Assembly: GCA_016782445.1 (NCBI GenBank)
Contig: JADHYM010000005.1
Location: 1 to 47,559, forward strand
Direction: 5' to 3'
From: Candidatus Omnitrophota bacterium
GTDB taxonomy: Bacteria > Omnitrophota > Gorgyraeia > JABMRN01 > RBG-13-46-9
DNA length: 47,559 nucleotides
Both the position numbers and the translations under genes were made by a program. Of the stretch, positions 39,295 through 47,421 are shown piece after piece. The first letter of the stretch is position 1, and each line of letters opens with the position of its first letter. The notes beneath the pieces are model-generated. The model ran no database searches. It saw only the letters and a list, made by a program, of their open reading frames with translations, and was not told the origin of the DNA.

Positions 39295-40280
39295 AGAGCG
39301 CTAATCGCATAAAACGTATAGGCATTCTTACTTCCGGCGGGGATGCGCCCGGAATGAATGCCGCCATAAGAAGCACTGTACGCTCGGCTATCCACCATGG
39401 CTTTAAGGTCAAGGGCATACTTCGCGGATACGAAGGACTGATAAACGACGAAGTAATTGACATGAATGCCAGAAGCGTTAGTAATATTTTGACGCGTGGC
39501 GGAACAATGCTCAAAACCGCCCGTTCATCGGAATTCATGACAAAAAAAGGCCGGAAAAAAGCATATGAAACAGTGAAAAAAAATGATATTGACGGATTAA
39601 TCATAATAGGGGGGAACGGTTCTTTTCAGGGGGCGCATGTTTTCTGGAAGGAATTCAGGGTTCCAAGCATAGGCGTTCCGGCCACGATTGATAATGATAT
39701 ATCAGGCTCTGATTACACGATAGGCGCACACACGGCCGTTAATACGGCTCTCGACGCGATAGATAAGATAAGAGACACCGTTACCAGCATGGAGAGGATT
39801 TACGTCATTGAGGTAATGGGCCGCGAAGATCCTTTTATCGCAACGCGCGTGGGACTTGCAGGCGGAGCCGAAGAAGTCATATTTCCGCATAGCCTGTATT
39901 CGCCGAAAAGGATTTGCTCCGAGATAATAAAAGGAAGAAAAAAAGGAAAAATAAGCTGGATTATTGTTGTTTCCGAAGGGAGCGCGAAGGCTCAGGACGT
40001 CGCGGATATAATAAAAAAGAAAACAAAGTTTTCCGTTCGGGCGCTTGTCCTCGGACACATACAGAGAGGCGGTTCCCCCGAAGCGTTTGATAGAATTCTT
40101 GCCTCGATTCTCGGAGCCAGTGCCGTAGATGCGATCGCTGTCGGTCGCACAGACGCCATGGTAGGGTTCGTTTCGCAGGAAATCAAAGTCACATCTTACG
40201 CCAAGGCGGTCATGCGTGATGCGGCAAAGGCCCGCGGAGATAGGTACCTCTATCGCCTCACGAAAATACTCGCCAAGTAA
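39291..40280 (+). CDS. pfkA: 6-phosphofructokinase (group with GGNGS motif)
   Basis: 329 residues of the PfkA family. [16 protein letters not shown] starts the fold; GGNGSFQGA (about 104-112) is the ATP/Mg loop; [16 protein letters not shown] contains the catalytic Asp; MGREDPFIA and GGSPEAFDR are substrate-site segments. E. coli-type ATP enzymes have GGDGS and PPi-dependent ones GGDD. Here the Mg-binding Asp is Asn and the discriminating Gly is kept, so ATP use is more likely but donor and metal binding are uncertain. GTG start. It is followed by an aldolase-like gene, the next glycolytic step. Confidence 0.9.
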   Translation: MKSANRIKRIGILTSGGDAPGMNAAIRSTVRSAIHHGFKVKGILRGYEGLINDEVIDMNARSVSNILTRGGTMLKTARSSEFMTKKGRKKAYETVKKNDIDGLIIIGGNGSFQGAHVFWKEFRVPSIGVPATIDNDISGSDYTIGAHTAVNTALDAIDKIRDTVTSMERIYVIEVMGREDPFIATRVGLAGGAEEVIFPHSLYSPKRICSEIIKGRKKGKISWIIVVSEGSAKAQDVADIIKKKTKFSVRALVLGHIQRGGSPEAFDRILASILGASAVDAIAVGRTDAMVGFVSQEIKVTSYAKAVMRDAAKARGDRYLYRLTKILAK

Positions 40281-40305
40281 ATCCGAACAAAAAAAGGAGT
40301 ATACA

Positions 40306-41619
40306 ATGAAAGACATTTCAAAGATAGCGAATGAATTGGCCTTAGCAAAAACCAAAGATGAGAAGAAAAAATTAGCCCGGGTTATCCTGGAAGAAGCGTA
40401 CGAAAAAAAGGTGTACCCCTGGAGTATAAACGATTTTTATATGGCGCGGGCGAAAGACCGTTTTGGCGGCTTTACAGTGCCGGCGATAAACCTAAGGACA
40501 ATGACGTATGAATTGGCGCGCGCCATATTCAGGGCTGCGGGGGCGATAAATGCAGGGGCATTCATTTTTGAAATCGCTAAATCTGAAATGGGTTATACCG
40601 ATCAGATACCGTCTGAATACGTCTCCATGTGTCTGGCGGCCGCGATAGCGGAAAACTATCAGGGGCCGGTGTTCATCCAGGGAGACCACATCCAGCTCAA
40701 GGCAAAAAACTACAATGAAAATCCCGGAAAAGAGATAGAAGGAATAAAGCTTCTAATAAAGGAAGCGGTGAGGGCAGGTTTTTACAATATAGACATAGAC
40801 TCCTCGACGCTCGTTGATCTTTCTCAAGCGAGCGCCAAGGCCGAGCAGCTGCATAATTACAAAGTTTGCGCCGAGCTTACGAATTTTATCCGTTCCATAC
40901 AGCCCGGAGAACTCAATGTTTCCGTAGGAGGAGAAATAGGAGAAGTTGGAAAAAAGAATTCTACCCCTCTCGAACTTCGCGCTTTTATGCAAGGGTACGC
41001 TGAGCTCCTGAAAAAAGGAAATATAGGAATAAGCAAAATAAGCATACAAACCGGAACCTCGCACGGCGGGGTTGTCATGCCGGACGGTACGGTAGCTAAG
41101 GTTAAGGTGGATTTCGAGACGCTAAAAAATCTTTCACTTCTTGCGAGAGACGAGTTTGGCATGGCGGGCGCAGTGCAACACGGCGCGTCGACCCTACCAA
41201 GCGACGCGTTCGGTAAGTTTCCGGAAGTTGAAACAGCCGAAATACACCTCGCGACACAGTTCCAGAATATGGTTTATGACAGCCCGCATTTTCCTAAGAA
41301 GCTGCGGGATAAAATCTATAACTGGATAAAAGAAAATCTCACTTCTGAAAAGAAGGAAAAGGATACAGAAGAACAGTTCATGTATAGGGCAAGAAAGAAG
41401 GCGCTCGGGCCGTTTAAGAAAGAGATCTTGGGCCTTGAGCCCGGCGTCAAAAAGGCAATAGTTGAAGAAGTTGAAAAGGAATTCCGGTTTCTTTTTGGAA
41501 AGCTCAATATAAAGGACACAAAAGATCTTGTCTCCAAGTACGTAAGCCCGGGCCCCATAAAGGCTAGAATAGCCGATGACAACACCCACGTAGAAATGGA
41601 CGGCGAGGGAGACGACTAA
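40306..41619 (+). CDS. Class II fructose-bisphosphate aldolase-like protein
   Basis: About 437 residues, longer than the usual 285-360. The zinc-dependent aldolase elements are visible: a zinc histidine in FIQGDHIQLK (about 125-134), DIDSSTLVDLS, the acidic GGEIGEVGKKNSTP, a zinc histidine in GTSHGGVV and GAVQHGASTLP. The extra length is an N-terminal helical part (about 1-45) and a C-terminal region (about 340-437) with EEQFMYRARKKALGPFK. It probably cleaves fructose-1,6-bisphosphate or a similar ketose bisphosphate. ATG 40306 is chosen because AAAAAGGAG precedes it; the upstream extension is a pfkA shadow. Confidence 0.85.
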   Translation: MKDISKIANELALAKTKDEKKKLARVILEEAYEKKVYPWSINDFYMARAKDRFGGFTVPAINLRTMTYELARAIFRAAGAINAGAFIFEIAKSEMGYTDQIPSEYVSMCLAAAIAENYQGPVFIQGDHIQLKAKNYNENPGKEIEGIKLLIKEAVRAGFYNIDIDSSTLVDLSQASAKAEQLHNYKVCAELTNFIRSIQPGELNVSVGGEIGEVGKKNSTPLELRAFMQGYAELLKKGNIGISKISIQTGTSHGGVVMPDGTVAKVKVDFETLKNLSLLARDEFGMAGAVQHGASTLPSDAFGKFPEVETAEIHLATQFQNMVYDSPHFPKKLRDKIYNWIKENLTSEKKEKDTEEQFMYRARKKALGPFKKEILGLEPGVKKAIVEEVEKEFRFLFGKLNIKDTKDLVSKYVSPGPIKARIADDNTHVEMDGEGDD

Positions 41620-41694
41620 AATCAGCTTTAAGCTATAAGCTTTAAGCCCTAAGCACGAGGCTTACAGCTTACAGCTTACAGCTTACAGCTTACT
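41620..41694. repeat. AGCTTA-type word repeat ending in five GCTTACA heptamers at the lptF start codon
   Basis: 41620-41659 holds loose AGCTTTAAGC words. 41660-41694 is five exact 7-bp units (GCTTACA x4, then GCTTACT), and the lptF ATG follows with no spacer. The same heptamer family is found inside nfnA (11068-11104). No Shine-Dalgarno sequence is left between the aldolase and lptF. Confidence 0.75.
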
Positions 41695-42789
41695 ATGCAT
41701 ATAATAAGAAATTACATACTTAAAGAATTAATCGGGCCGTTTCTTCTCTCGCTACTCGTATCTACCATGATACTCGCTGCGGGAAATATGATGCAGGTTG
41801 CCGATCTTATTATAAATAAAGGCGTAGATGTTATCTACGTATTCAGGCTATTTGTTCTAATGATGCCGTGGCTTCTTACATTCACCATACCAATTTCGGT
41901 TCTTTCGGCAACACTTCTTGCCTATGGGAGGCTCGCCAGCGACAATGAGATCATAGCGCTTAAGGCAAGCGGGATGAGCCTTTACAGAATAGGTGCGCCG
42001 GCTCTCATAGCCGGCCTCATAATGAGCCTTTTTTGCGTTCCGCTTAACGACAAGGTTCTGCCGGAATCAGGATACGGGGCGCGCTGTCTCATAAAGGAGA
42101 TAGGCATAAGGAATCCGATCGCAATGCTTGAGCCGGGCGTGTTTATAAAGGGATTCCAGGATTACATAATTTTTGTCTACAACATAAAGGGGAATAAGCT
42201 AAAAAACATAAGGATATACCAGCCCCAGGCTGGTAAGCCCACAAGAACCATCGTTGCCAGGGAGGGCGAGGTCATACCTATTCCTGAGCAAAATATTGTC
42301 AAGCTCAAGCTGCGCTACGGAAGCGCTGATGAGGCGCTCCCGCAGGACCCGGATAATTTTTACAAGGTAGTGTTTGATACCTATTATATGACACTTAATC
42401 TTAAGGATGCCATGGCCAACGAGAACATAGAGAAAAAGCCGAGAGAGATGAGTATAGCTAAGCTTCGCAGTGAGATCAAAAAAATGGACAAAAAAAACGT
42501 AAACACGGTACCGTTATACATAGAGATACACAACAAGCTTGCGCTTGCTTTCTCGAATTTTATTTTTGTGTTAATAGGAATACCCATCGCCATAAGAACA
42601 CACAGGCGCGAAAAATCAATAAATTTCGGGTTCACAATGGTTCTTTTCCTCGTGTACTGGGGCATTATGCTGGTAGGCGTGGCGTGTTCGATACGCAATA
42701 TCGTTCCTCCGTGGCTCGGTATATGGATGGCGAACATACTACTTTTTATCGTAGGGGTTTTTCTTTTTCTTAGGATGGCCAGGAAATAA
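41695..42789 (+). CDS. lptF: LPS export permease LptF (YjgP/YjgQ family)
   Basis: 364 residues with six membrane helices in the 3 + 3 pattern around a periplasmic beta-jellyroll (about 105-270). The N-terminal IIRNYILKELIGPFLLSLLVS is the family start, PISVLSATLLAYGRLASDNEIIALKASG is the conserved coupling helix, and the C-terminal membrane set begins near LALAFSNFIFVLIGIPIA. It forms the LptB2FG transporter that extracts lipopolysaccharide from the inner membrane, so the organism should have an outer membrane. The start is the family start, although it directly abuts a heptamer repeat and has no evident ribosome-binding site. lptG follows 2 bp later. Confidence 0.92.
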   Translation: MHIIRNYILKELIGPFLLSLLVSTMILAAGNMMQVADLIINKGVDVIYVFRLFVLMMPWLLTFTIPISVLSATLLAYGRLASDNEIIALKASGMSLYRIGAPALIAGLIMSLFCVPLNDKVLPESGYGARCLIKEIGIRNPIAMLEPGVFIKGFQDYIIFVYNIKGNKLKNIRIYQPQAGKPTRTIVAREGEVIPIPEQNIVKLKLRYGSADEALPQDPDNFYKVVFDTYYMTLNLKDAMANENIEKKPREMSIAKLRSEIKKMDKKNVNTVPLYIEIHNKLALAFSNFIFVLIGIPIAIRTHRREKSINFGFTMVLFLVYWGIMLVGVACSIRNIVPPWLGIWMANILLFIVGVFLFLRMARK

Positions 42790-42791
42790 AA

Positions 42792-43880
42792 ATGGTTATA
42801 CTCGATAGGTATTTTTTCAAAGGGTTTATATCGACATTTCTTTTTTGCCTTTTTCTTCTCTGGAGCCTGTTCATACTGGGCGACATATTCGGTTTTTTAG
42901 ACGAGATACTAAGAGAAAGAATACCGGTAGCGAGCCTGATAAGGTTTTATACGTATCTTACGCCTTTTATAGTTACGCAAATAGCTCCAATTTCAACGCT
43001 CATCGCGTGCGTATATCTTCTGGGAAATTTGAATAAGCACAGCGAGATCACTGCCATACGCGCTAGCGGCATAAGCATATGGAGGGCGCTCCGTCCGATT
43101 CTCGCGGCGGCTTTTATAATAAGCATTTTTGTTTTTATCGTAAACGATAAATTATTGCCGCCCGCAATGAGACTGGCCAACAGGATCCGATATGAAAAGC
43201 TCGATGTCGGCAAGAGGGGCAAGGCCCAGTCGATCAAAGTAGAGAATGTGGCTATTTACGGATATGGCAACAGAATCATTTTCGCCAGAAAATTTGACAT
43301 AAAGCAAAACGTACTCGAGGACACGATCATACACCGGCACGATGCGCAGCACGACCTGATACTTCGCACTTCCGCGAAAAAAGTATACTGGAAAGATAAC
43401 GCCTGGCACGGAGAGCAAGTGGTTGCCTATCGCATGGACTCGGCGGGTGAGTTCGTAGGAGAGCCGGTAATCTCCGATGAGGCAAAGATAGATATCATAG
43501 AGACGCCGACGGATTTTATAAACAATCAGTGGAAGCCCGAATACATGAGCTACACGCAGCTTAAAAAATACATAAGGATATTCGCAATGGGAGGGCAAAA
43601 ATCCTACAGAAGGCTCCTGGTAGATCTCCATTATAAGCTCGCGTTTCCTTTTACGTGCATGGTAACGATACTTATAAGCGCGCCTTTTGCGTTATCAACG
43701 AAAAGAGGAGGAGCCCTTCTGGGTATGGCAACAGGAATTGTCATAGCGCTTCTATATATTCCCGTTATGGCCGTGGGCCTTGCCCTCGGAAAGGGTGGGA
43801 TGCTGCCGCCTGTTTTAGGCGCGTGGTTTAGCAATATTTTGTTTGGCGGTGCAGGGATCTATCTTTTGAGCAAGTTTTAA
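42792..43880 (+). CDS. lptG: LPS export permease LptG (YjgP/YjgQ family)
   Basis: 362 residues with the same architecture as LptF: VILDRYFFKGFISTFLFCLFLLW at the start, LIACVYLLGNLNKHSEITAIRASGISIWRAL as coupling helix, a periplasmic domain of about 150 residues, and a C-terminal membrane bundle (FPFTCMVTILISAPFAL...). It pairs with LptF in LPS export. LptB and the LptA/C/D components are not in this window. F and G were assigned by gene order, so the labels could be interchanged. Confidence 0.9.
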   Translation: MVILDRYFFKGFISTFLFCLFLLWSLFILGDIFGFLDEILRERIPVASLIRFYTYLTPFIVTQIAPISTLIACVYLLGNLNKHSEITAIRASGISIWRALRPILAAAFIISIFVFIVNDKLLPPAMRLANRIRYEKLDVGKRGKAQSIKVENVAIYGYGNRIIFARKFDIKQNVLEDTIIHRHDAQHDLILRTSAKKVYWKDNAWHGEQVVAYRMDSAGEFVGEPVISDEAKIDIIETPTDFINNQWKPEYMSYTQLKKYIRIFAMGGQKSYRRLLVDLHYKLAFPFTCMVTILISAPFALSTKRGGALLGMATGIVIALLYIPVMAVGLALGKGGMLPPVLGAWFSNILFGGAGIYLLSKF

Positions 43881-43903
43881 GGGATAAGAAGGGAATTTAA
43901 AAA

Positions 43904-44848
43904 ATGAGAAAATTTTGGAAAATAGCGTTTTTCATATTTATAGCGCTTAACGTTTATTCCGTAATACCTATTATATCATTTTACCTTGGGCGCGCGCCTA
44001 TCCGTGTTACCGTAAATGAAGAGGTCGTAGAAAAACTTAGAGAAAACAAAGACCCCTACTTCAGCTTTATAGTTACGAGCGATACGGCAAGCGGCCTTTT
44101 TCTTAACGAGGCCTCGACCCTTAAAATCATATCCGGCATAAACAGAGAAGACAGGTTCAAGAAGGTCCCGATAGATTTTGTCATGAACATAGGCGACGTT
44201 ACCTTCCGCGGAAAAGAGGCGCATTACAGGAACTACCTCAAAATGAAAGAGAGGATAAAATTTCCGGTTCTTGACGCCATAGGAAATCACGACGACGACC
44301 TGGATGACGGCGCGCGGGGCGAGGCGCTTTTTAATCATTTTTGCGGGAAGGCCGAATATGCTTTTCCCGACCGAAACTCATATTTTATCGTACTCGACGA
44401 TAAAAGAGGAGATTTTACGGAAAGACAGTTTGTTTCTTTTGAAAAAGAACTCCAAAAAGGGAAAAACTATGGCCACATTTTTGTTTTTATGCACAAGCCG
44501 CCGTTTAACCCATTTTGCGAATCCTGGTACCGCGTCGAAACAAATCCCTGGTCAAGGCGTTTCATGGAGCTTTGCGATAAATACGGGGTAGATATAGTTT
44601 TTGCGGGCCACGAGGAAGGCCATAGAATAGCTAAATTCGGTTCCGTTACTTATATGATTACAGGTGGAGGCGGAACGCTTTTGATACAACCCTCTTCTAA
44701 CGGAGGGTTCCTAAACTATATCGTGGTAAAGGTAAACGGAGACTACGTAGATTACGAGGTAAGAAAAGTAAACCCGCCTATCTGGGAGTTCTTTGCTTAT
44801 TACATGTGGAAGCACCTGGCGTATTTTTTTAGAGGTTGGTTCAACTAA
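43904..44848 (+). CDS. Membrane-anchored calcineurin-like metallophosphoesterase
   Basis: 314 residues. An N-terminal hydrophobic segment (about 7-26) may be a signal anchor, placing the catalytic part outside the cytoplasm. Metallophosphoesterase blocks: SDTAS (DxH position, His replaced by Ala), MNIGDVTF (GD), DAIGNHDDD (GNHD), FVFMHKPPF (His) and FAGHEEGHRI (GHxH-like). The changes at the first and last blocks leave an incomplete binuclear site on paper, so either the metal ligands shifted or activity is reduced. Its 3' end overlaps the convergent comF gene by 4 bp. Confidence 0.75.
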   Translation: MRKFWKIAFFIFIALNVYSVIPIISFYLGRAPIRVTVNEEVVEKLRENKDPYFSFIVTSDTASGLFLNEASTLKIISGINREDRFKKVPIDFVMNIGDVTFRGKEAHYRNYLKMKERIKFPVLDAIGNHDDDLDDGARGEALFNHFCGKAEYAFPDRNSYFIVLDDKRGDFTERQFVSFEKELQKGKNYGHIFVFMHKPPFNPFCESWYRVETNPWSRRFMELCDKYGVDIVFAGHEEGHRIAKFGSVTYMITGGGGTLLIQPSSNGGFLNYIVVKVNGDYVDYEVRKVNPPIWEFFAYYMWKHLAYFFRGWFN

Positions 44849-45516
44849 CGCGCAATCGCAAAAGAAAATACTTGATCTGCCCGCGCCTCCCGTAAAGCCT
44901 TCGCGCACTCGTTCGCGGTCGATCCCGTCGTGTAGACATCGTCTATAAGAAGAATTTTTTTGCCGCAAAAAGCGGTTTTTTCCACCGCCAGAAAGCTGTT
45001 CCTTACATTCGCTAGGCGTTTTTCCTTGTCGAGCTCGCTCTGCGGACGGGTCCAGCGTATTTTCTTAAGATTTCTTGAATCGAGCGGGATGGACATTTCC
45101 TGCGATATGGCGCGCGCGAGAAGGTCAGTGTGTGAGTAGCTTTTCTCCCTTCTTTTCACCCGATGCGCCGGCACGGGCACGAGAAGGTCTATATCTTTAT
45201 CTAACCTGTTTTTCCTTATAAAATTTACCGCGATATCCCGGAATATATCGACTAACCCCGCGTATCCGCTATATTTAAAAAGATGTACGCATTCTTTGAT
45301 GGTTTCCTTATAGCGGCACGCAAACCACGCCCCGTCGAGATATGCGGTTCTTTGAGGTTCTGCAAGATAGGGTAACCTGTGGATTTTATCGAGGCAGTCA
45401 TCGCAGAGGCCGTACTTCCCGCGGCACGGTTCCTTACACACGTAGCATACCGGTGGCAGCACTACGTCGAGCATCGCGCGGAATATCTTTGAGGTTTTTT
45501 CGAGCACTCCCTGCAT
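44845..45516 (-). CDS. comF: ComF-family phosphoribosyltransferase-like protein
   Basis: 223 residues. The N-terminal zinc-binding region has paired cysteines (CYVCKEPC...CDDC, about 24-41), followed by the type I phosphoribosyltransferase fold: LLVPVPAHRVKRREKSYSHTDLLA (normally R-G-F-N-Q; here REKSYSH) and the PRPP loop ILLIDDVYTTGSTANECA (about 190-207). ComF proteins take part in DNA uptake or recombination in competent bacteria; the biochemical role is unsettled. The gene is convergent with the phosphoesterase, overlapping 4 bp, and its 5' side faces the inverted repeat at 45580. Confidence 0.85.
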   Translation of the reverse strand: MQGVLEKTSKIFRAMLDVVLPPVCYVCKEPCRGKYGLCDDCLDKIHRLPYLAEPQRTAYLDGAWFACRYKETIKECVHLFKYSGYAGLVDIFRDIAVNFIRKNRLDKDIDLLVPVPAHRVKRREKSYSHTDLLARAISQEMSIPLDSRNLKKIRWTRPQSELDKEKRLANVRNSFLAVEKTAFCGKKILLIDDVYTTGSTANECAKALREARADQVFSFAIAR

Positions 45517-45579
45517 AACGCTCTATCGTATCATGCTCGTTTGGGCTTGTCAATATGTCTGCAGACGTTAGATTCGTTG

Positions 45580-45679
45580 GGTTGCGGTTGCGTCGCGCGA
45601 AACGGTTGCGTTGATAGGGTGCGTCTGATATCCACGCCACCGCTCGACGCACGACATTTCGCACGACGCTACCGCAACC
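45580..45679. repeat. 100-bp inverted-repeat element upstream of comF
   Basis: The left arm (45580-45602, GGTTGCGGTTGCGTCGCGCG...) matches the reverse complement of the right arm (45657-45679, ...CGACGCTACCGCAACC) with two mismatches; the centre is rich in GCGTC words. It lies in the 237-bp gap between divergent comF and the small basic gene. No gene is seen in it. Confidence 0.55.
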
Positions 45680-45715
45680 GCCTGACGCAAGACGGGTTAA
45701 AGATATTGTTTTTAC

Positions 45716-45744
45716 TTGAAGTAAGGCTAACCCTATGATATAGT
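45716..45744 (+). promoter_or_regulatory. Sigma-70-type promoter for the 45754-47559 run
   Basis: TTGAAG (45716-45721), 17-bp spacer and TATAGT (45739-45744). Transcription would start about 45751, almost at the ATG of the small basic gene, so that gene would be near-leaderless. Confidence 0.65.
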
Positions 45745-45753
45745 GTCACCGAT

Positions 45754-45888
45754 ATGGGCATAGCAAAAAGAAGGCAACTTCTATATAAAAAAAAGGTAAA
45801 ACGGAAAAAGCGAAGACTGCGCCTTGTGAAGAAGGGCAAAAATCCCGACGAGCATTTCAAAAGCGGCATTTATATCGGCCGGGGATAA
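45754..45888 (+). CDS. Small highly basic protein (44 aa)
   Basis: The frame encodes 44 residues starting MGIAKRRQLLYKKKVKRKKR and ending with ...GRG; about 40% are Lys or Arg. It has its own promoter and an ATG, and the next gene starts 7 bp after its stop. Such composition suggests nucleic-acid or ribosome binding. It recalls small basic DUF proteins of related phyla, but I cannot assign it. There is no evident Shine-Dalgarno sequence, consistent with a leaderless mRNA. Confidence 0.5.
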   Translation: MGIAKRRQLLYKKKVKRKKRRLRLVKKGKNPDEHFKSGIYIGRG

Positions 45889-45895
45889 AGCCGAG

Positions 45896-46291
45896 ATGGC
45901 AAAAAAGGGGCTCGTCTACGTCATACAGAAACACGACGCCTCACACCTTCATTATGACCTTCGGCTCGAGATGGGCGGCGTTCTAAAAAGTTGGGCCATC
46001 CCTAAAGAACCCGTTTTTAAGAAGGGCATAAAGCGTCTTGCGATCAGCGTAGAGGATCACCCGCTTGGTTACGAAAAATTCGAAGGCACGATTCCTAAGG
46101 GTCAATACGGCGCGGGCACGGTCAAAATTTGGGACCGGGGACATTGTGAATTTCTTGAGCGAAAACCGGACACACTTGTTCTTGATATTAGCGGGACAAA
46201 ATTAAAAGGCGTCTACATTCTAACAAAGCTTAAACCAAAACCCGGCGGAAAGACAGACAAAAACTGGCTGTTTTTTAAAAAGCAAAATTGA
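45896..46291 (+). CDS. Stand-alone LigD-type 3'-phosphoesterase domain protein
   Basis: 131 residues matching the 3'-phosphoesterase (PE) module normally fused to bacterial DNA ligase D. Conserved elements: VIQKHDASHLHYDLRLEM (about 7-24, catalytic His and Asp), SWAIPKEP, VEDHPLGYEKFEGTIPKGQYGAGTV (about 51-75) and the final NWLFFK. The module trims 3'-phosphate or ribonucleotide ends before ligation in end joining. No ligase, polymerase or Ku gene is in the window, so it acts alone or with partners elsewhere. The downstream transporter starts within its stop codon (TTGA). Confidence 0.9.
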   Translation: MAKKGLVYVIQKHDASHLHYDLRLEMGGVLKSWAIPKEPVFKKGIKRLAISVEDHPLGYEKFEGTIPKGQYGAGTVKIWDRGHCEFLERKPDTLVLDISGTKLKGVYILTKLKPKPGGKTDKNWLFFKKQN

Positions 46292-47406
46292 AGTTTATTT
46301 CAAAAATAACAAAAATCATTTCCGTCTTCTTCTTTCTTTATCTATTCCTCGTCAGCATAAGCTTGATGAGCCATGCCTTTAAGGGGTTTGGCGCGGGCTT
46401 TGCGGAGAGCCTTATAACCACGACATCCAATCCTTTTATAGGGCTATTTATAGGAATACTGGCGACCAGCATTATACAGAGCTCCTCTACAACCACTTCC
46501 ATGGTTGTTGCTTTTGTCGCTGCCGGGATGCTTTCAGTAAGAGGGGCCATTCCCATTGTGATGGGGGCCAACATAGGAACTACAGTTACAAATACGCTAG
46601 TAGCGATGGGCCACATAACGCGGAAAGAGGAATTCAAACGGGCACTCTCAGGCTCCACAATTCACGATTTTTTTAATATACTTACAGTTATAATTCTTTT
46701 TCCGCTTGAGATGAAGACACACTATCTCGAAAAGGCCGGCACGTATTTATCATCTCTTTTCTGCGACGTGGGGTGCATTAAATTCACAAGCCCCATAAAG
46801 TTTATAGTCAAACCCGCTGTAGAAGGCGTAGATAAGGTTTTAAGCTACCTTCCCGTCCCAGATGTGGCGCTCGGCATCATGGCTCTCCTTATAGCTTTGG
46901 CGCTTCTTTTCTTTTCGCTTTACAACATAGCAAAAATCATGCGCTTACTTGTCATAAAAAAGGCTGACATGGTCTTTAACAATGTGATAGGGAAAAATGT
47001 GCTTCTTTCAATGTTTATGGGGATGCTTTTTACGGCTATCGTGCAGTCAAGTTCCATAACTACTTCCATATTGGTTCCTCTTGTGGCTGCCGGGGTGCTT
47101 CAAATAGAGCAGTCTTTTCCGATAGTTCTCGGCGCTAATGTGGGAACCACAGTTACAGCCATACTTGCTTCGTTTACCGGCAACATAGCCGGAATAACTA
47201 TTGCATTTGTGCACCTTGTTTTTAACATTACCGGTATATTAATTATTTACCCGATCCGGTTTATGCGAAATATTCCGATCAAACTGGCGCGTCTTGTAGC
47301 AGAAAAAAGCGCGAAATTCAAGGGATACGCAATAGTGTATGTGCTGGGAACATTTTATCTTTTACCCTTAGGCTTAATAGCTTTATCTAAAGTATTTAAA
47401 TGGTAA
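46288..47406 (+). CDS. Na+/phosphate cotransporter family protein (NptA/PF02690)
   Basis: 372 residues, about eight membrane spans, with the internal duplication typical of the Na/Pi-II family. Each half has a QSSS motif: ATSIIQSSSTTTSMVVAFV (about 60-78) and FTAIVQSSSITTSILVPLV (about 249-267), each followed by GANIGTT/GANVGTTVT. It imports phosphate or a similar anion. Unlike many bacterial members it ends after the membrane domain; a PhoU-like domain is encoded by the next gene, so the usual fusion is split. TTG start at 46288, overlapping the PE gene stop. Confidence 0.9.
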   Translation: MKFISKITKIISVFFFLYLFLVSISLMSHAFKGFGAGFAESLITTTSNPFIGLFIGILATSIIQSSSTTTSMVVAFVAAGMLSVRGAIPIVMGANIGTTVTNTLVAMGHITRKEEFKRALSGSTIHDFFNILTVIILFPLEMKTHYLEKAGTYLSSLFCDVGCIKFTSPIKFIVKPAVEGVDKVLSYLPVPDVALGIMALLIALALLFFSLYNIAKIMRLLVIKKADMVFNNVIGKNVLLSMFMGMLFTAIVQSSSITTSILVPLVAAGVLQIEQSFPIVLGANVGTTVTAILASFTGNIAGITIAFVHLVFNITGILIIYPIRFMRNIPIKLARLVAEKSAKFKGYAIVYVLGTFYLLPLGLIALSKVFKW

Positions 47407-47421
47407 AAAAAGAGGTGAATC

